A stretch of DNA of 64,000 bases from Paguma larvata (Eukaryota > Chordata > Mammalia > Carnivora > Viverridae), in contig CM057842.1 of assembly GCA_030068075.1 (NCBI GenBank), positions 40,262,659 to 40,326,658 of the forward strand. The letters run 5' to 3'. Made by a program: the position numbers and the translations under genes. The notes beneath the pieces are model-generated. The model was not told where the DNA came from, made no database searches, and saw only the letters and a program-made list of their open reading frames with translations. This document shows, piece after piece, positions 10,890 to 22,448 of this stretch. Each line of letters starts with the position of its first letter. Position 1 is the first letter of the stretch.

Positions 10890-11850
10890 TTTTTTTTTGC
10901 TTCATTTTTATATATGACCACAAAAACAAGCAAACAAGTAATGACAACTACAGTAACAAAAATCAAAGAAATCAAACAGATTGATCAGAAATCAAGGATT
11001 AAACAGAGAAAATTAAAAGTCCATAATAAATATAAAATGAAGCAAAAACAAAAAACCAAATCCATTCCTAGTTTTTATTACCAGAAAGATTATGCATTTC
11101 ATTAAGAAAGTAAACACACAAGCAAAACTCCTAAATAGAATGAAATAGAAATAATTAGCAAACAAAAAAATAGCCTTGGAATTTAAGAATATGGTTCCAG
11201 AGACATTAATGTGGATTGGAATATAAAATTGAATAAATCCCTGAAAATCAGAAAAAAAGAACAAATAAAAAAAATAGAGGGTGGAACCAAAATATAAAAT
11301 ACAACATCAGATTCCTTGTTTCTAGAGGGAGAACAGAATAAGTAGGAGCTGATGAAATAAGAATAAAGACATTTGAAGAACAGATATTAAAATGGACCAA
11401 CATGTACGTAGTCACACTGAATGACCTTTACTTGAAAAGTCCTTGCACACTTTCAGAAACCAAAAAGGAAGAGGGGCAGACAGTGAGAGCTTAAAAGCAT
11501 TCAGAGAGAAAAGAGAAAGCACAGTAAAAAAAAATGGAAAATAACATGAGATTCCTACCACTAGCACTATGTGCTAGAGGCCAGCAGGTTCATCCTTTAA
11601 GAACGTTGGGGATTTTCAATTTCATACCTAGACAAATTGTCATTCAAATATGAGGACAAAAAAAATTATTTCAAATACACAGTGATTCAGAAGTTACCTT
11701 ACTCACAAATTGTTTCTTTGGAAGTTTTTGTAGATGTGCTTCAGCAAAACAGACAATTAACTCAAAGGTCAGGAATCCAGAAAGCACAGAAGAACAGCAA
11801 GACAAATTTTCATGATGAAAGCTCTATCACCGTGTAGAAACAGTCAAGAA
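10890..11850 (+). repeat. possible old LINE (HAL1/L1-like), diverged
   Basis: This A-rich block contains 'ttcatacctagacaaattgt', 'attcaaatatgaggac' and 'gatgtgcttcagcaaaacag', words I associate with HAL1 or old L1 in sense orientation. The two open frames here have Lys/Asn-rich compositions driven by A-richness. The family and the left boundary are uncertain. Confidence 0.42.
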
Positions 11851-11857
11851 TAAAGCA

Positions 11858-12048
11858 GAGGTACCCGGGTGACACATTTGGCTAAGTTTCTGATTCTTGA
11901 TTTCAGCTCGGGTCACGATCCCACCATCGGGTTTTGTGCTGGCATCACAGGTGCTGCTTAGGATTCCATCTCTTTCCTTCTCTTTGTCCATCCCCTGCTC
12001 TCTCTCTCTCTTTCTCTAATAAAAAAAAAAAAAAAAAACTAAAAAATA
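11858..12048 (+). mobile_element. felid SINEC, diverged
   Basis: The target duplication 'aataaagca' occurs at 11849-11857 and 12049-12057. The head 'gaggtacccgggtgacac' is diverged, the middle is shortened, and the tail holds an 18-base A run followed by 'ctaaaaaataaat'. Confidence 0.93.
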
Positions 12049-12180
12049 AATAAAGCATTCCCTGAGAATCAAAGAGATGGATAGTATGATAGAGAACTTG
12101 AGAAAAGCAGTAATTTTGAATTATAAAAATGTTGAATAAATTTGAACTTTATTAAGTGGATCAAAAATTAAGACATTATA

Positions 12181-12660
12181 TTACACACTCATACAAATGA
12201 ATGAGATCTTGCCATTCGTGACAACACAGATGGCCCTAGAAGGTATTATGCTAAGTGAAATAAGTCAGATGGAGACAGAAATACCATATGATTTCACTTA
12301 TATGTGGAATCTAAAAAAAAAAAAAAAAAAGAATTAACAAATGAAAAGTAGAATCAGATATATAAATACAGAGAAACACTGATGATTGCCAAAGGGTAAG
12401 AGGTTAGAGGGGATGGGCAAAATGGGTGAAAGGGAGTGGGAGGTTTAGGCTTTGAGTTACTAAACAAGTTACAGGGATAAAAGGTGCAGCATAGGGAATA
12501 TAGTCAGTCCTATTACAGCGGTGTTATATAGTGACAGATGGCAGCTACACTGGTAGTGAGCCTAGCATAACCTTTAGAGATATTGAATCACTATGCTGTA
12601 CACCTGAAACTAATGTAACGTTGTTTCACTTGTATGCAAATTAAAAATATATTAAATAGA
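12181..12660 (+). mobile_element. carnivore-type L1 3' end, 5' truncated
   Basis: It begins near 'gaatgagatcttgccattcg' and contains 'attatgctaagtgaaataag', 'catatgatttcacttatatg', an expanded A run at 12313-12330, and 'gctgtacacctgaaactaat'. The octamer 'acattata' on both sides (12173-12180, 12661-12668) is a likely target duplication. It holds only the last residues of ORF2 plus the 3'UTR. Confidence 0.92.
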
Positions 12661-13005
12661 ACATTATAAGGAGAGAGAAGGAAATGCATCCCTGCTATAC
12701 TGATTGGCTATTTTGTTTGTATTATTTTCCTAATCATAGTAATGTAAGTAAACAGTTTTAATGGTTTGATGGCTTTTTTCTTCTAGAATCAGTAATGATG
12801 CCTAAACACAGAACATGTGACTACACTTACAGAAAAGAATATGAAATTTGCGTCTCAGTAAAATTAAAGATACAGATAAAAGCCAAGAGGCAGAAGACGG
12901 TGAGTGGAGGACAGGGAAGAGGTTAGGATGAGTGCTATGTCTGCATGTTACAAAATGGCGGAGCCAAAGGATACTCTATCTAGGCAAATGAAATGGAAAA
13001 TTGAG

Positions 13006-13185
13006 GTTTTTTTTAAATTTTAAAAATGTTTATTTTTGAGAGAGAGTGCAAGCTGGGGAGGGGAAGAGAGAGAGAGAGAGAGAGGATCCAAAGAAGGCTC
13101 TGTTGCGGAGCTCCAACCCATGAACCGTGAGATCATGACCTGAGCTGAAGTCAGACACTTAACCGATTAAGCCACCCAGGTGCCC
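13006..13185 (-). mobile_element. felid SINEC, reverse orientation
   Basis: The perfect 12-base duplication 'tggaaaattgag' (12994-13005 and 13186-13197) fixes both ends. The middle part is shorter than usual. Confidence 0.96.
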
Positions 13186-13197
13186 TGGAAAATTGAG

Positions 13198-15239
13198 TTT
13201 TAGTATGTTGTTTAAGTTTCAAGCAGGAACTAGAGTAATGTGTTAATATATTGTGAGTAGAGATGGTGTTGGAATATTTGAGCTAAATTTCAACTATCTT
13301 AATAGAAAGACTGTGGATACTACCTTGTGTATTGATACAGCTTGTATATCTTGTATAGCTGTGTCATCATAGGATTAGACTTTTGTAGGCAACCACAGGA
13401 CGAGTTTCGTATTTGATTTTAGTGGAGAAGTTTGTAGGGGGTACAACTATGGCAAGAGACTGTTTTCATTATAATCCCTTCTGCAGTATTGGATGTTGTA
13501 ATTATATGCACTTGTAACTTTGTCAGAGATAACAACAAAAAATCTGGCACAAAAGGTAATCCCTTTTTTTGTATATGTCTCACACCAAGAAAATGTAAAT
13601 CCTTACTGAATATATCCAAAAGGTGATTCACTACAAATTAATTTTAGTAAGTGATATTTTATGAAGTTTTCCTTTATTGTGTGTAAATATAGCTGAATTC
13701 CTATAAATAATGCACTGCTAGCAGAAACATAGGCATACAAAATTTCCTTCTGTGAGACCTATTATGTTTTAAAATACTTAATATTTTCTGTTTCCTTCAT
13801 CTTAAAGTTTGCTTTAAGGCTTGTAATTCAGTTTAACACACCCATGTTTCAGGTACTGTACCAAGATAAAAGTAAGGCCATTCTCATTCTCTAGAATATT
13901 TAAGCATATTCTGTGGTCAGTATGCTAAAAATGTAAAGTATTAAAAAAGTACCATGTCCTCAGAGGTAACCTGGATTTTGTCCTAAGTCACAAAGATAAT
14001 GGCATATGAAGAATAAGTGAAAGGAAATTTTTATTGAATTACAAATGGACACTTGCAATTAAAACTGGGATTTGTCTCACTTCTTCCATTAATTTAGAAG
14101 TGAAATGAAAATGAAGTAAAATAGGCAAGGTAGGCATAATTCGATGTTAGCTCCTCATCCTTGCCCTGCTTGAGTATTCTAAAGGAAAACAGAATTGTGA
14201 AGTATTCTATCCATACTCCTCATTTACAGTAAGCCCCTGAGAAAGTACCAGAAAGTACACTTTCTCAGCAATGGTTAGGATGTAGCAAAACATCTCTGTA
14301 ACAAAGTGTGAATTTAGTGTGAATTTAGTGAATGTCTCCATATCACTGCTGATGATAGGAATATATATGGCAATTGTTTTGCCAAACTAATTTTATACAA
14401 AATGTCTGATATTTGGTGGGTTTTTGCCTGATGGCATGTTCATGTAGTTGAAACTAACGTATGGGTCTCTTAAAAGTAATTATTATTTGAAATAACCTAT
14501 TTTTAAATATCGTGAGTTTTAGCCATATTCTTTATTCAGATTTGTTTAATTGCAAAAGAAATGTAATAAGTAGGGAGACCCCAGAAAGAGACTTATCGAA
14601 CATTTTAGACCATATTTTAATTTTTTTGGAGTGTTTCACTATTTTGTACCTTACCTATATTACATTTCTTCAATAATCATATTTTATCATAATTTTCAAA
14701 ATTGAAAATATATATTCATATTTACAGTTGATAAAACCTGTTTAGTTTTAAAGTTATAATTTAGTCGAGTTTATAATTTAGCAGAAAGCTAGTTTTTAAA
14801 AGAGTTCTTATTTGAAAGGAGAAAATGCATAGACTCTTGGGCTAAAAATGAATTGCATGAAACCTGTGTTAATGTAATATGTGAAGCGTAAAGATCTTCA
14901 AGAGGAAAAATTCAATAGGATGTGAAATTCACAAGAGAAACATAATTACATAGGATGTTCGCTCTCATTGCTTTCAGTTTTTAAATTCACCTAGTTATCT
15001 TAGATTACATTTGTGTAAACTAAATATTTTCTGACAAGTATCCTGATCATTATGCTGCTAATAAGACTAGTTTAAAAACCAAGCTCTGTGGATCTATAAT
15101 AACCCAAAGGGATTATCTGATATTAATTTTGAAAACTACCTTTAAAATATAGTTATCTTCAAACATGCAGGTTAGATTCTAATAGCACATACATTGTGTG
15201 TGAGGGAGGGAGAGAGAGAGAGAATGTACTGAATACCTC
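13198..15239. other. unique AT-rich sequence
   Basis: Two kilobases with no confident element. A 13-base direct repeat 'gtgtgaatttagt' occurs twice in tandem near 14307-14332, and a GA run with 'gggagggagagagagag' lies at 15201-15223. The 70-codon minus frame at 13419-13631 is not recognisable. Confidence 0.45.
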
Positions 15240-15740
15240 TTGTGAATACATTACTCTTCTCTACCCATTTTTAGGGAAATAGTCTTCTGTCACTCTTCCT
15301 CCAAGTGGTTTTGACCAATTTAGATGGGACTTAATCTATCCTGCCCCCACTTTTAATCCCTCGGGTGTGTGAATAAGCCATGTCTGGCCAGTCAGCATAG
15401 GCAACTTCATGAGCCACAGGAAGTGGTTAAGGTATGTTCATGTGACCCAAAGAAGATAATGAAATTCATTCCAGTAGTTTTGGAAGTACTAGTTAAAGGG
15501 AAGTGGTCTGTTCAGTAGAATTGCTGACTGAAAGATAAGCCTAGCTCTCAAGGGTCAACAGGGGGAGAAATACAGCTTAAAAATGAAGGCAAAAATTGAA
15601 CCAAGAGAAAGAGCTTGAATCTTGGGACCTTGCTTGAGTTCCTGGATACAGCTGTGCCACATGCTGCTAGTGGTTCTCCAGACTTTGCATTCTACACCGC
15701 TAAATACCCCTTTCACTGTTGACAATCTGAAAATGAATAG
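15240..15740 (+). repeat. possible old ERVL-type LTR (LTR16/LTR33-like)
   Basis: The string of words 'taagccatgtctggccagtc', 'catgtgacccaaagaagata', 'cttgagttcctggatacagc' and 'tgtgccacatgctgc' resembles the layout of old mammalian ERVL LTRs ('ggccaatcag ... cctggatccagctgtgcc'). It has no coding content. The family and the ends are not certain. Confidence 0.4.
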
Positions 15741-15836
15741 ATGAATGACCCATGACTGAGCTTGCCTGAAACTCAGAGTCTGATACGTACAAAGTAAGGG
15801 CTATACTATAAAGGCATATAAATAATTTGGTGTGGA

Positions 15837-15945
15837 GGGGGCGCCTGACTGGTTCAATTTGTAGAGCATGTGACTTTTGGGTTGTGAGTTTGAGCCCCTA
15901 GCTGACTGTAGAGATTACTTAAAAATAAAATCTTTATGAAAAAAA
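15837..15945 (+). mobile_element. old short-form carnivore SINE
   Basis: It has the head 'ggggcgcctgactggttcaa' and 'gttgtgagtttgagcccc', then 'gagattacttaaaaataaaatct' in place of the CT-rich tract. This is the short CAN SINE layout, distinct from the long cat copies nearby. Confidence 0.92.
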
Positions 15946-17570
15946 AGAAGAATTTGAGCATAATAGTTACCTCATTTTAGCATTAAAAATTCTGAGGCCC
16001 TGGGACTAGGAGGTGCCATGGCAATTGCTACAACTTCCACATTCTCTCCTGTGTCTAGCCTGTTTCCCCAGCAAAATGACATTTATCTTATTGGCAAAAA
16101 GTCATCATTTTTGTCCTCCTCAGATACTTAGTCTAGTCCCGTCCCTTCCAGTTTTTGCCAATATCCTGATTAAAGACTAAAGGGATAATGTTGCACTGTC
16201 TTTCGTTGTATGGGGAAGTAAAGCGGACGAAGTGATACTTAGAAAGTGAAAACCCTGGTGTTCTGAGAGCTTGTCAGCCACGCTCACTCATCCAACCAGC
16301 ATTTATTGACTTAGCTCAAGTGTATGGAGTACTGTCTTCTCAGAAATCATGGGACGGCATTTAATGTTTTGATGAAATATTATTTATTGTAATACAATAG
16401 CAATAGTAAGAAGAAAAACCCATGTGTATATTGAAGTTGTTAGTCCTTAGATTTGGAGGGTGTCTTGTCCCATGAAAGAACTTCGTGAACTGTCTTCTTG
16501 TATTCCCCCGTGATTTCTGCTTGAGTAAGCCTAGGTTAAAAAGCACATTGCCTGTCACATCGTAGACACATCATATTTATTTGATGAATAAATGATGGGA
16601 ATTAACTATTTCACAAGGCCAGCGTATTCTATCTGGGCCCCTACAACGGAGCCTCATTTCAAAGCCTGGGGCCTCATATGCTAATTACGCAGGATTACTA
16701 ATAGATCGATTTTTAGTATTTGACTCATTCTCCCTTTTCCAGTTCTTGAGGTTGTCTCTTCCTGTTTGGTTTTTCTAAAAGCAAAAGTAATAATTCCAAC
16801 CACTGGTAACTTAAATAAAAGGAGATTCATATGTTAATCAGTATGACAGTTCTGTCAAAGACCGAGTTCTAGGTGCATCAAGTGTGGGGATCCTACAGAA
16901 AACCTCTCGTCAGCATCGTGCACATTATTCCTATTCTGTATTGCTAAAATGTCCTTGATATCTACTTTGCCTGAGAACCAGGATCACTTTTAGAAGTCTG
17001 ATTCCTCCATTCAAAGAATCCAAGAGAATGTTGCATGTAAAGTACGTCAGATGAAAATGTAAGCCTTTTGGGGTGTGGCCACAGTGTATGTTTTGCTTTT
17101 CAGATATGCCTTGGGTACTGCTACATCGGTCTGTTTTCTGATCGAACAGTTTTGTTTTTTAAAAATTCTTTATATTAAGCTGTCATTTATGTCTCAGATT
17201 TTCTATCTGTATGTCTCAGTTCAGCCTTCTGGAACCACTCAAAGTGTATCTAACACTTGCACATGCTTGTGTTTATGCATATGAAGACAGCTATCACTTT
17301 TGCAGACATCTCAAATGTATCTTTAGGACATCTGCAACAAACATTTTCAAAGTAAGAATTTTTACACAGTATACAGAAAACTGTATTACATTTTATTAGT
17401 ATCCACAAAACTGATTTTACTTTATGTGTACATACATACATACTGAGCACACTTAAATAAAAAGCATTTATTCACTGCTATAATGATAATTATAATGATA
17501 ACTGGTAGTAGAATAACCAACTGTTCTGTTTTACCTGTAACTGAAGGGTTCTCAGAATGTAGGACTTTGA
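15946..17570. other. mostly unique sequence with small L2-like pieces
   Basis: At 16540-16600 'cctgtcacatcgtagacaca' and 'gatgaataaatg' resemble a sense L2 end, and 16285-16345 resembles an inverted L2 end. The rest, including 16600-17060, is unrecognised. The overlapping frames at 17075-17613 read as chance. Confidence 0.4.
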
Positions 17571-17979
17571 GGGTTTTGTTTGTTTGTTTTTGAGAGAGAG
17601 AAAGCATGAACAAGTTGGGGAGAGGGGCAAAGGGAGAGAGAGAATCTTAAGCAGGTTCTCTGCTCAGTACAGAGCCAGAGGTGGGTCTTGATCCCACGAC
17701 CCTGGAATTGTGATCAGAACCAAAATCGAGTTGGACACTTGGGGCGCCTGGGTGGCTCAGTCAGTTAAGCATTCAACCTCGGCTCAGGTCATGATCTCAC
17801 AGTTTGTGAGTTCGAGCTCTGTGCTGACAGCTGAGAGCCTAGAGCCTCCTTCAGATTCTGTGTCCGTCTCTGCCCCTCCCCCACTCACACTATCTGTGTC
17901 TCTCTCAAAAATAAATAAACATTAAAAAAAATAAAAAAAGAGTTGGACATGCACCTGATTGAGCCACCCAGGCACACCC
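17571..17979 (-). mobile_element. felid SINEC, reverse, split by a second SINE
   Basis: The first part (17571-17740) carries the GA tract and the middle, and the remainder (17940-17979) carries 'ctgattgagccacccaggca'. The copy was interrupted by a plus-strand SINE, so it must be the older of the pair. Its own target duplication was not resolved. Confidence 0.95.
17741..17939 (+). mobile_element. felid SINEC nested inside a minus-strand SINEC
   Basis: A near-consensus head 'ggggcgcctgggtggctcag' at 17741 and an A-rich tail to 17939. The host sequence 'gagttggaca' is duplicated on both sides (from 17728 and from 17940), which proves nesting. The 71-codon frame through it is the usual read-through of a SINE head. 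Confidence 0.97.
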
Positions 17980-18334
17980 TTCCCCCCTTTTTTAGAATTT
18001 TTTAAAATTCAATTTTTTAAAATTGAGATAGTCCCAGACAAACCATGCCAGGTTGCCTAGACCTCCAGGGCTTCCTGGAACACAGATCGTCAGTGCTACA
18101 GCTAGGAAAATCTCAGACAAACTTGGTAGAGTTAGTAATAAGCAGGTGTCATTTATTGGTTACTCACAGTGTGGCTTAAATGGGGCTGCTGCCTTACAGA
18201 TGTGATCTCTGAACCTTTTATCAGCCATAAAAGGTCTGCATTGGAAGAGGGCTCTCTGTCTGCCGAAATATATGTACCCACGTCCATGATAGAAAACTAT
18301 GGTTGCAAGTGAGTGCCCAGGCAAGGCCTGTCTT
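17980..18334. other. unique sequence
   Basis: About 350 bases. The words 'cagggcttcctggaacac' are not tied to a family I can name. A small palindromic AT tract lies at 17995-18025. Confidence 0.4.
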
Positions 18335-18668
18335 TCCCCAGTTTCCCTGTTGCTGGGTGTGACCATGTGGCATTGTGTCACAAACAGAGTCTTAGTGGAA
18401 ATGGCAGGGACTGCTCTGGGCCAAGGCTTGTAAGAATTGAATGGTACCTTCTTCAGTATTTCTTTTTCCTCCCACTGCTTGGCTGCCAACACCGTGGGTA
18501 TTAGTGGAGTCACAAGATTGGAGGAGACCAGCACATGAACTGCATATAGGAAAGTGGCCTGCCTGCCAGGAGCTCCTGCCTAATGGTTACTTAAGACAAA
18601 AATAAACTTCCAGAGCATAAGGTGTCAAAATGTTGAGGTTCATTGTACAGCTGGTAGCATCACACTAA
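18335..18668 (+). mobile_element. MLT1-like MaLR LTR (solitary)
   Basis: The order 'gctgggtgtgaccatgtggc', 'ccactgcttggctgccaaca', 'tggagtcacaagattggagg' and 'acaaaaataaacttccagag' follows the ERVL-MaLR MLT1 LTR, including its polyadenylation-like AATAAA. No internal region accompanies it. The longest open frame in the window's first third (124 codons, 18160-18534 minus) is antisense to it and is a coincidence. Confidence 0.75.
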
Positions 18669-19119
18669 TGAATTAGTTCTATTGACATTTTATTCAGAAA
18701 CGCAGTCTAGAAAGACTCAATTACATATCCACGTCCATTCACCTAATAAATAGTAGAGCCAGATACGAATCCAGAAAACCTATGCGTTCCTCAGAAGCGT
18801 ATCAGGAGCTTCTTAGAGACTGAAAGTGATGAGGTAATTTATCCACAGTGACTCAGGCTAGCTATAACTCAAGTCTTCAGATTTCTCTAACTTTACCTTC
18901 TGTGCACTTACCATTACAAACGGAGACTCCCTGAACTAAATGTCTTCCTATTTGAGGATTTTCCTTTTTTTTAATAACAGCTCAAGTAAATTATATGATA
19001 AAGTTTAAGGATATATTTTCACTGGAGCTGATAGGTTGTAACAGATAGCCTGAAATGCATGATGGTAAAAGACATTTAATAGTTGACCTTGTTGGTTTTG
19101 TTTTGTTTTGTTTTGTATT
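18669..19119. other. unique sequence, possible MIR trace
   Basis: The segment 18700-18905 has MIR-like words such as 'aatagtagagccagatacgaatcc', but they are too diverged to assign firmly. A (TTTTG)n run is at 19094-19115. Confidence 0.4.
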
Positions 19120-19375
19120 TCTAAACAACTTTCAAATACAGAGTACAGAATTATTATCAGTTACAGTCACCATGTTGTATATTGTATCCCTAGGACCGAT
19201 TAATTTTATAAAGTGGAAGTTTGTACTTTTTGACCCCCTTCACCCATTTCTCCTTTCCCCCTATCCGGCAATCACCAATCTTTTTTCCATACCCATAAGA
19301 TCAGTGTTTTGTTGTTTTGTTTATTTTTATAAGATTCCACATGTAAATGATGTCATACAGACCTCTTCCTAAGTT
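19120..19375 (-). mobile_element. L1M 3'UTR fragment
   Basis: Reverse-complement L1M 3'UTR words include 'agtcaccatgttgtatattg', 'cccatttctcctttccccct', 'caatcaccaatcttttttcc' and 'aagattccacatgtaaatga'. It is old and truncated, with no coding potential despite the 105-codon frame on the opposite strand. Confidence 0.8.
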
Positions 19376-20151
19376 ATTTCTCTACTTTCTCTATATTTTT
19401 GTTCTTATTTTATTTTCTTGTTCTTTGGTCTGCAGTATGAGGATTAATAATTAGAGAAATAATTGCCATCATTCACTACCTGGAAACTAAAGTAATTGGA
19501 CATTTTATTTCCATCAGAAATAAGAACACCAGCAAAAGGTTAACAACACTTCTTCATTTGAAGATTCTCAGTGTTCAAAGTTGTCTAAATTAATATTCAG
19601 TGTATCAATTGTTCAAGTCAAATTAGTGTGTGGGGAAGGCATAGTACATAAGCATGTGTGTGTGTGTATGCGTACATACAATCATACCTTGTTTTATCGC
19701 ACTTCATTTTATTTATATCACAGATGTTTTCTACAAATTGAAGATTTGTGGCCAGCCTGCATTAAGCAAGTCTATTTGTGCCATTTTCCTAACAGCATTT
19801 GCTCAGTTCATATCTCTGTGTTACCTTTTGGTCATTCTTGCAATATTCCAAACTTTTCCTTGTTATTATATTTTTTATGCTGATACATGATCACTTATCT
19901 CTGATGTTACTATTGTAATTGTTTTGGGACACCACGAGTAGTGCCCATATAAAAGAGCAAATTTAATTGATAAATGCATGTGTTCTGACTGCTCTGCCAA
20001 CCAGGCATTCTCCCGTCTTCTTCTCCTCAGGCCCCCTGTTCCTTGAACATTGTTGTATATCTTCAATAACAATATTGAAATTAGGCCAGTGAATAACTCT
20101 ACAATGACTTCTAACATTTCAAGTGAAAGGAAGAGTAACCTGTCTTTCACT

Positions 20152-20276
20152 TTATTTATTTTTTTTAAGATTTTATTTTTTTAAGTGATCTCTACACCCA
20201 ACATGGAACTGGAACTCACAACCCCTACTTCGATCAAGAATCACATAAAATACTGACTCAGCCAACCAGGTGCCCC
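20152..20276 (-). mobile_element. old short-form carnivore SINE in Tigger1
   Basis: The sequence 'aagattttatttttttaag', 'gatctctacacccaacatgg', 'ggaactcacaac' and 'accaggtgcccc' is the reverse complement of the short CAN SINE form. It interrupts the transposase reading near its fifteenth codon. Confidence 0.9.
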
Positions 20277-21464
20277 ACAGATGATTCAGCTTGGTGAGGA
20301 AGACACATCAGAGACTTAGACAGGCAGAAAGCTAGGCCTCTCGCATGCAAGAGCCAAGTTGTGAATGCAAAGGTAAAGCTCTTCAAGGAAATTAAAAGCG
20401 CTGCTCCAGTGGTGATGAATGATAAGGAAGGGAAACAGCTTTATTGCTGATATAGAGAGAGTGTTAGCGGTCTGGACAGAAAATGAAACTAGCCACATTT
20501 CCTTAAACCATACGCTAGTCCAGAGCAAAGCCCTAACTGTCTTCAATTCTCTGAAGGTTGAGAGGGATGAGGAAGCTGCAGAAGAAATGTGTGAAGCTGG
20601 CAGAGGTTGGTTCATGAAGTTGAAGGAAAGAAGCCTTCCCCATAACATACAAGTACAAGGTGAAGGAGCAAGTACTGATGGAGAAGCTACAGCAAGTTAA
20701 GATCTAGTTAAGATAATTAATGAAGGTGGCTGTGCTAACAACAAATTTTCAGTGTCGACACAACAGCCATATATGAGAAGAAGGTGCGACGTAGGACTTT
20801 GATAACTAGAGGGGAGAAGTCAGTGCCTGAGTTCGGAGCTTGAAAGGACAGTCTGACTCTCTTCTTAGGGGCTAATGCAGAAGGGAACTTTAAGATGAAA
20901 GCAGTGCTCATTTACTCTTCTGAAAATCCCAGGGTCTTTAAACTTATGCTCAATCTATTCTGCCTGTGCTCTAGAAATGAAACAACAGACTTGGATGACG
21001 GCATATTTGTTTACAACATGGTTTACATCTTTAAGCCTACAGTTGAGAACTACTGCTCAGAAAAAAAAAATCCTCTCAAAATATGACTGCTCATTGACAA
21101 TGCATCTGGTCACCTAAAAGCTCTCTCTGATGGAGGTATACAATGAGATTGATGTTGTTTTCATGTTTAACAACACAACATTCATTCTGCAGCTCATGAA
21201 TCAAGGGGTCATTTTGACTTTCAGGTCATAGGCAGTGTTTCCTTTGACGGATCTGAGCAAAGTCAGTTGAAAACTTTCTGGAAAGGAATCACCATTATAG
21301 ATGCCATTCATGGGAAAAGGGCAAAATCAACATGATAAGCAGTTTGGAAGAAGATGATTCCAGTCTTCATGGAAGACTCAGAGGGGCTGAAGTCTTCCAT
21401 GGAGGAAGTAGCTGCAGATTTGGTGGAAATAGCAAGAGACATAGAATTAGAAGTGGTGCTTAAA

Positions 21465-21677
21465 GGGGTGCCTGGGTGGCTCAGTCGGTTGAGCGTCCGA
21501 CTTCGGCTCAGGTCATGATCTCACAGTCCGTGAGTTCGAGCCCCACGTTGGGTTCTGTGCTGACAGCTCAGAGCCTTGGAGCCTGCTTCGGATTCTGTCT
21601 CCCTCTCTCTCTGCCCCTCCCCCACTCATGCTCTGTCTCTCTCTGTCTCAAAAATGAATAAACATTAAAAAAAAAAA
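21465..21677 (+). mobile_element. felid SINEC in Tigger1, near consensus
   Basis: A clean head 'ggggtgcctgggtggctcag', 'cgttgggttctgtgctgaca' and an 'aaaaatgaataaacatt' tail. The target side sequences 'gtggtgcttaaa' and 'gtggagcctgaa' are an imperfect duplication of the transposon's own sequence. It is clearly younger than the short-form SINE at 20152. Confidence 0.97.
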
Positions 21678-22253
21678 GTGGAGCCTGAAGATGGGACTAA
21701 AGTGCTTCAGTCTTATGCTTAAACTTTAACCAATGAGAGGTTTCTTCCTATGGATGAGCAAAGAAAGTAGTTTCTTGAGAAGAAGTCTATTCCTGCTGAA
21801 GATGCTGTGAATATTGTTGAAATGACACAAAGGATTTAGCTTATATAAACTTGGTAAAGCAGCAGCAGGGTTTGAGAGGACTGAGTCTCAATTTGAAAAA
21901 AAAAAGTTCTACTCTAGGAAAAATGCTATCAAACAACATAATATGCAACAGAGAAATCATTTTTGAAAGGAAGAGTCAATTGATGAAGCAAACTACATGG
22001 TTGTCTCATTTTAAGAAATTGCTATAATCACCCCAACCTTCAACAACCACTGTCATGATCAGTCAGCAGCCATAAACTTTGAGACAAGACTTTCCACCAG
22101 CCAAAAAGAACAATTTGCTGAAAGCTCAGATGATGGTTAGCATTATTTTCAGCAGTGAAGTCTTCTTTTTTAATTATGGTATGTACATTTTTTAGATGTA
22201 ATGCTATTGCATACATAACAGATTTTATATATTATAAAATGTATGTATTATAC

Positions 22254-22306
22254 AGATAGATAGATAGATAGATAGATAGATAGGTAGGTAGGTAGGTAGA
22301 TAGATA
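22254..22306. repeat. (GATA)n-(GGTA)n compound microsatellite
   Basis: About seven GATA units pass into four GGTA units and back to GATA. It lies inside the 3' end of the Tigger1 copy. Confidence 0.95.
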
Positions 22307-22448
22307 TTACACTATATGTGTAAACAAACTTCTGTATGGACTGAGAAGCCAGACATTCCTTTAGCTAATCTTATTGTCATTCACTTTGCTGCAGAGGTCT
22401 GGAGCCAAACCCTCAGTATCTCTGAGTTTATGCTCGAATATATGCCTG

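Larger units (their letters stand above)
20104..22140 (+). pseudogene. Tigger1 transposase pseudogene (CENP-B-like HTH and DDE)
   Basis: The reading starts at the ATG of 20104 and the family stop is at 22138-22140. The N-terminal DNA-binding part is cut by a SINE at 20152-20276. An intact stretch at 20419-20700 reads 'QSKALTVFNSLK' and 'GRGWFMKLKERS', the CENP-B-type HTH region. Another at 20895-21086 contains 'SENPRVFK' and 'VENYCSEKK' from the DDE domain. The first catalytic Asp survives (codon 20756-20758, VDTTA). A TGA at 21084-21086 sits four codons before the second one (IDNASGH, Asp codon 21096-21098). Frameshifts, stops and a second SINE at 21465 leave no functional product. The intact consensus enzyme would cut and paste the element at TA sites. 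Confidence 0.93.
19679..22448 (+). mobile_element. Tigger1 DNA transposon, essentially full length
   Basis: This pogo-like TcMar element runs from 'caatcatacctt' at 19679 to 'tatgcctg' at 22448. TA lies directly outside both ends (19677-19678 and 22449-22450), the expected target duplication. Subtracting two SINEs leaves about 2.43 kb, close to the 2.4 kb family length. Sequence blocks such as 'caaattgaagatttgtggcc', 'ttactattgtaattgttttg' and 'tattgacaatgcatctgg' style motifs identify it. A GATA/GGTA microsatellite has grown near its 3' end. It is inactive and old. Confidence 0.95.

Noticed and set aside
18160..18534. 124-codon minus-strand open frame
   Set aside because: Much of it is antisense to an MLT1-like LTR; no domain, no codon pattern or splice context.
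20419..20700. Possible functional gene with CENP-B-like protein similarity
   Set aside because: It is one intact piece of the Tigger1 transposase, with stops, frameshifts and SINEs on both sides.
21465..21560. tRNA-like A/B-box sequences in this and other SINE heads
   Set aside because: They are tRNA-derived SINE heads with CT tract and A tail, not tRNA genes.
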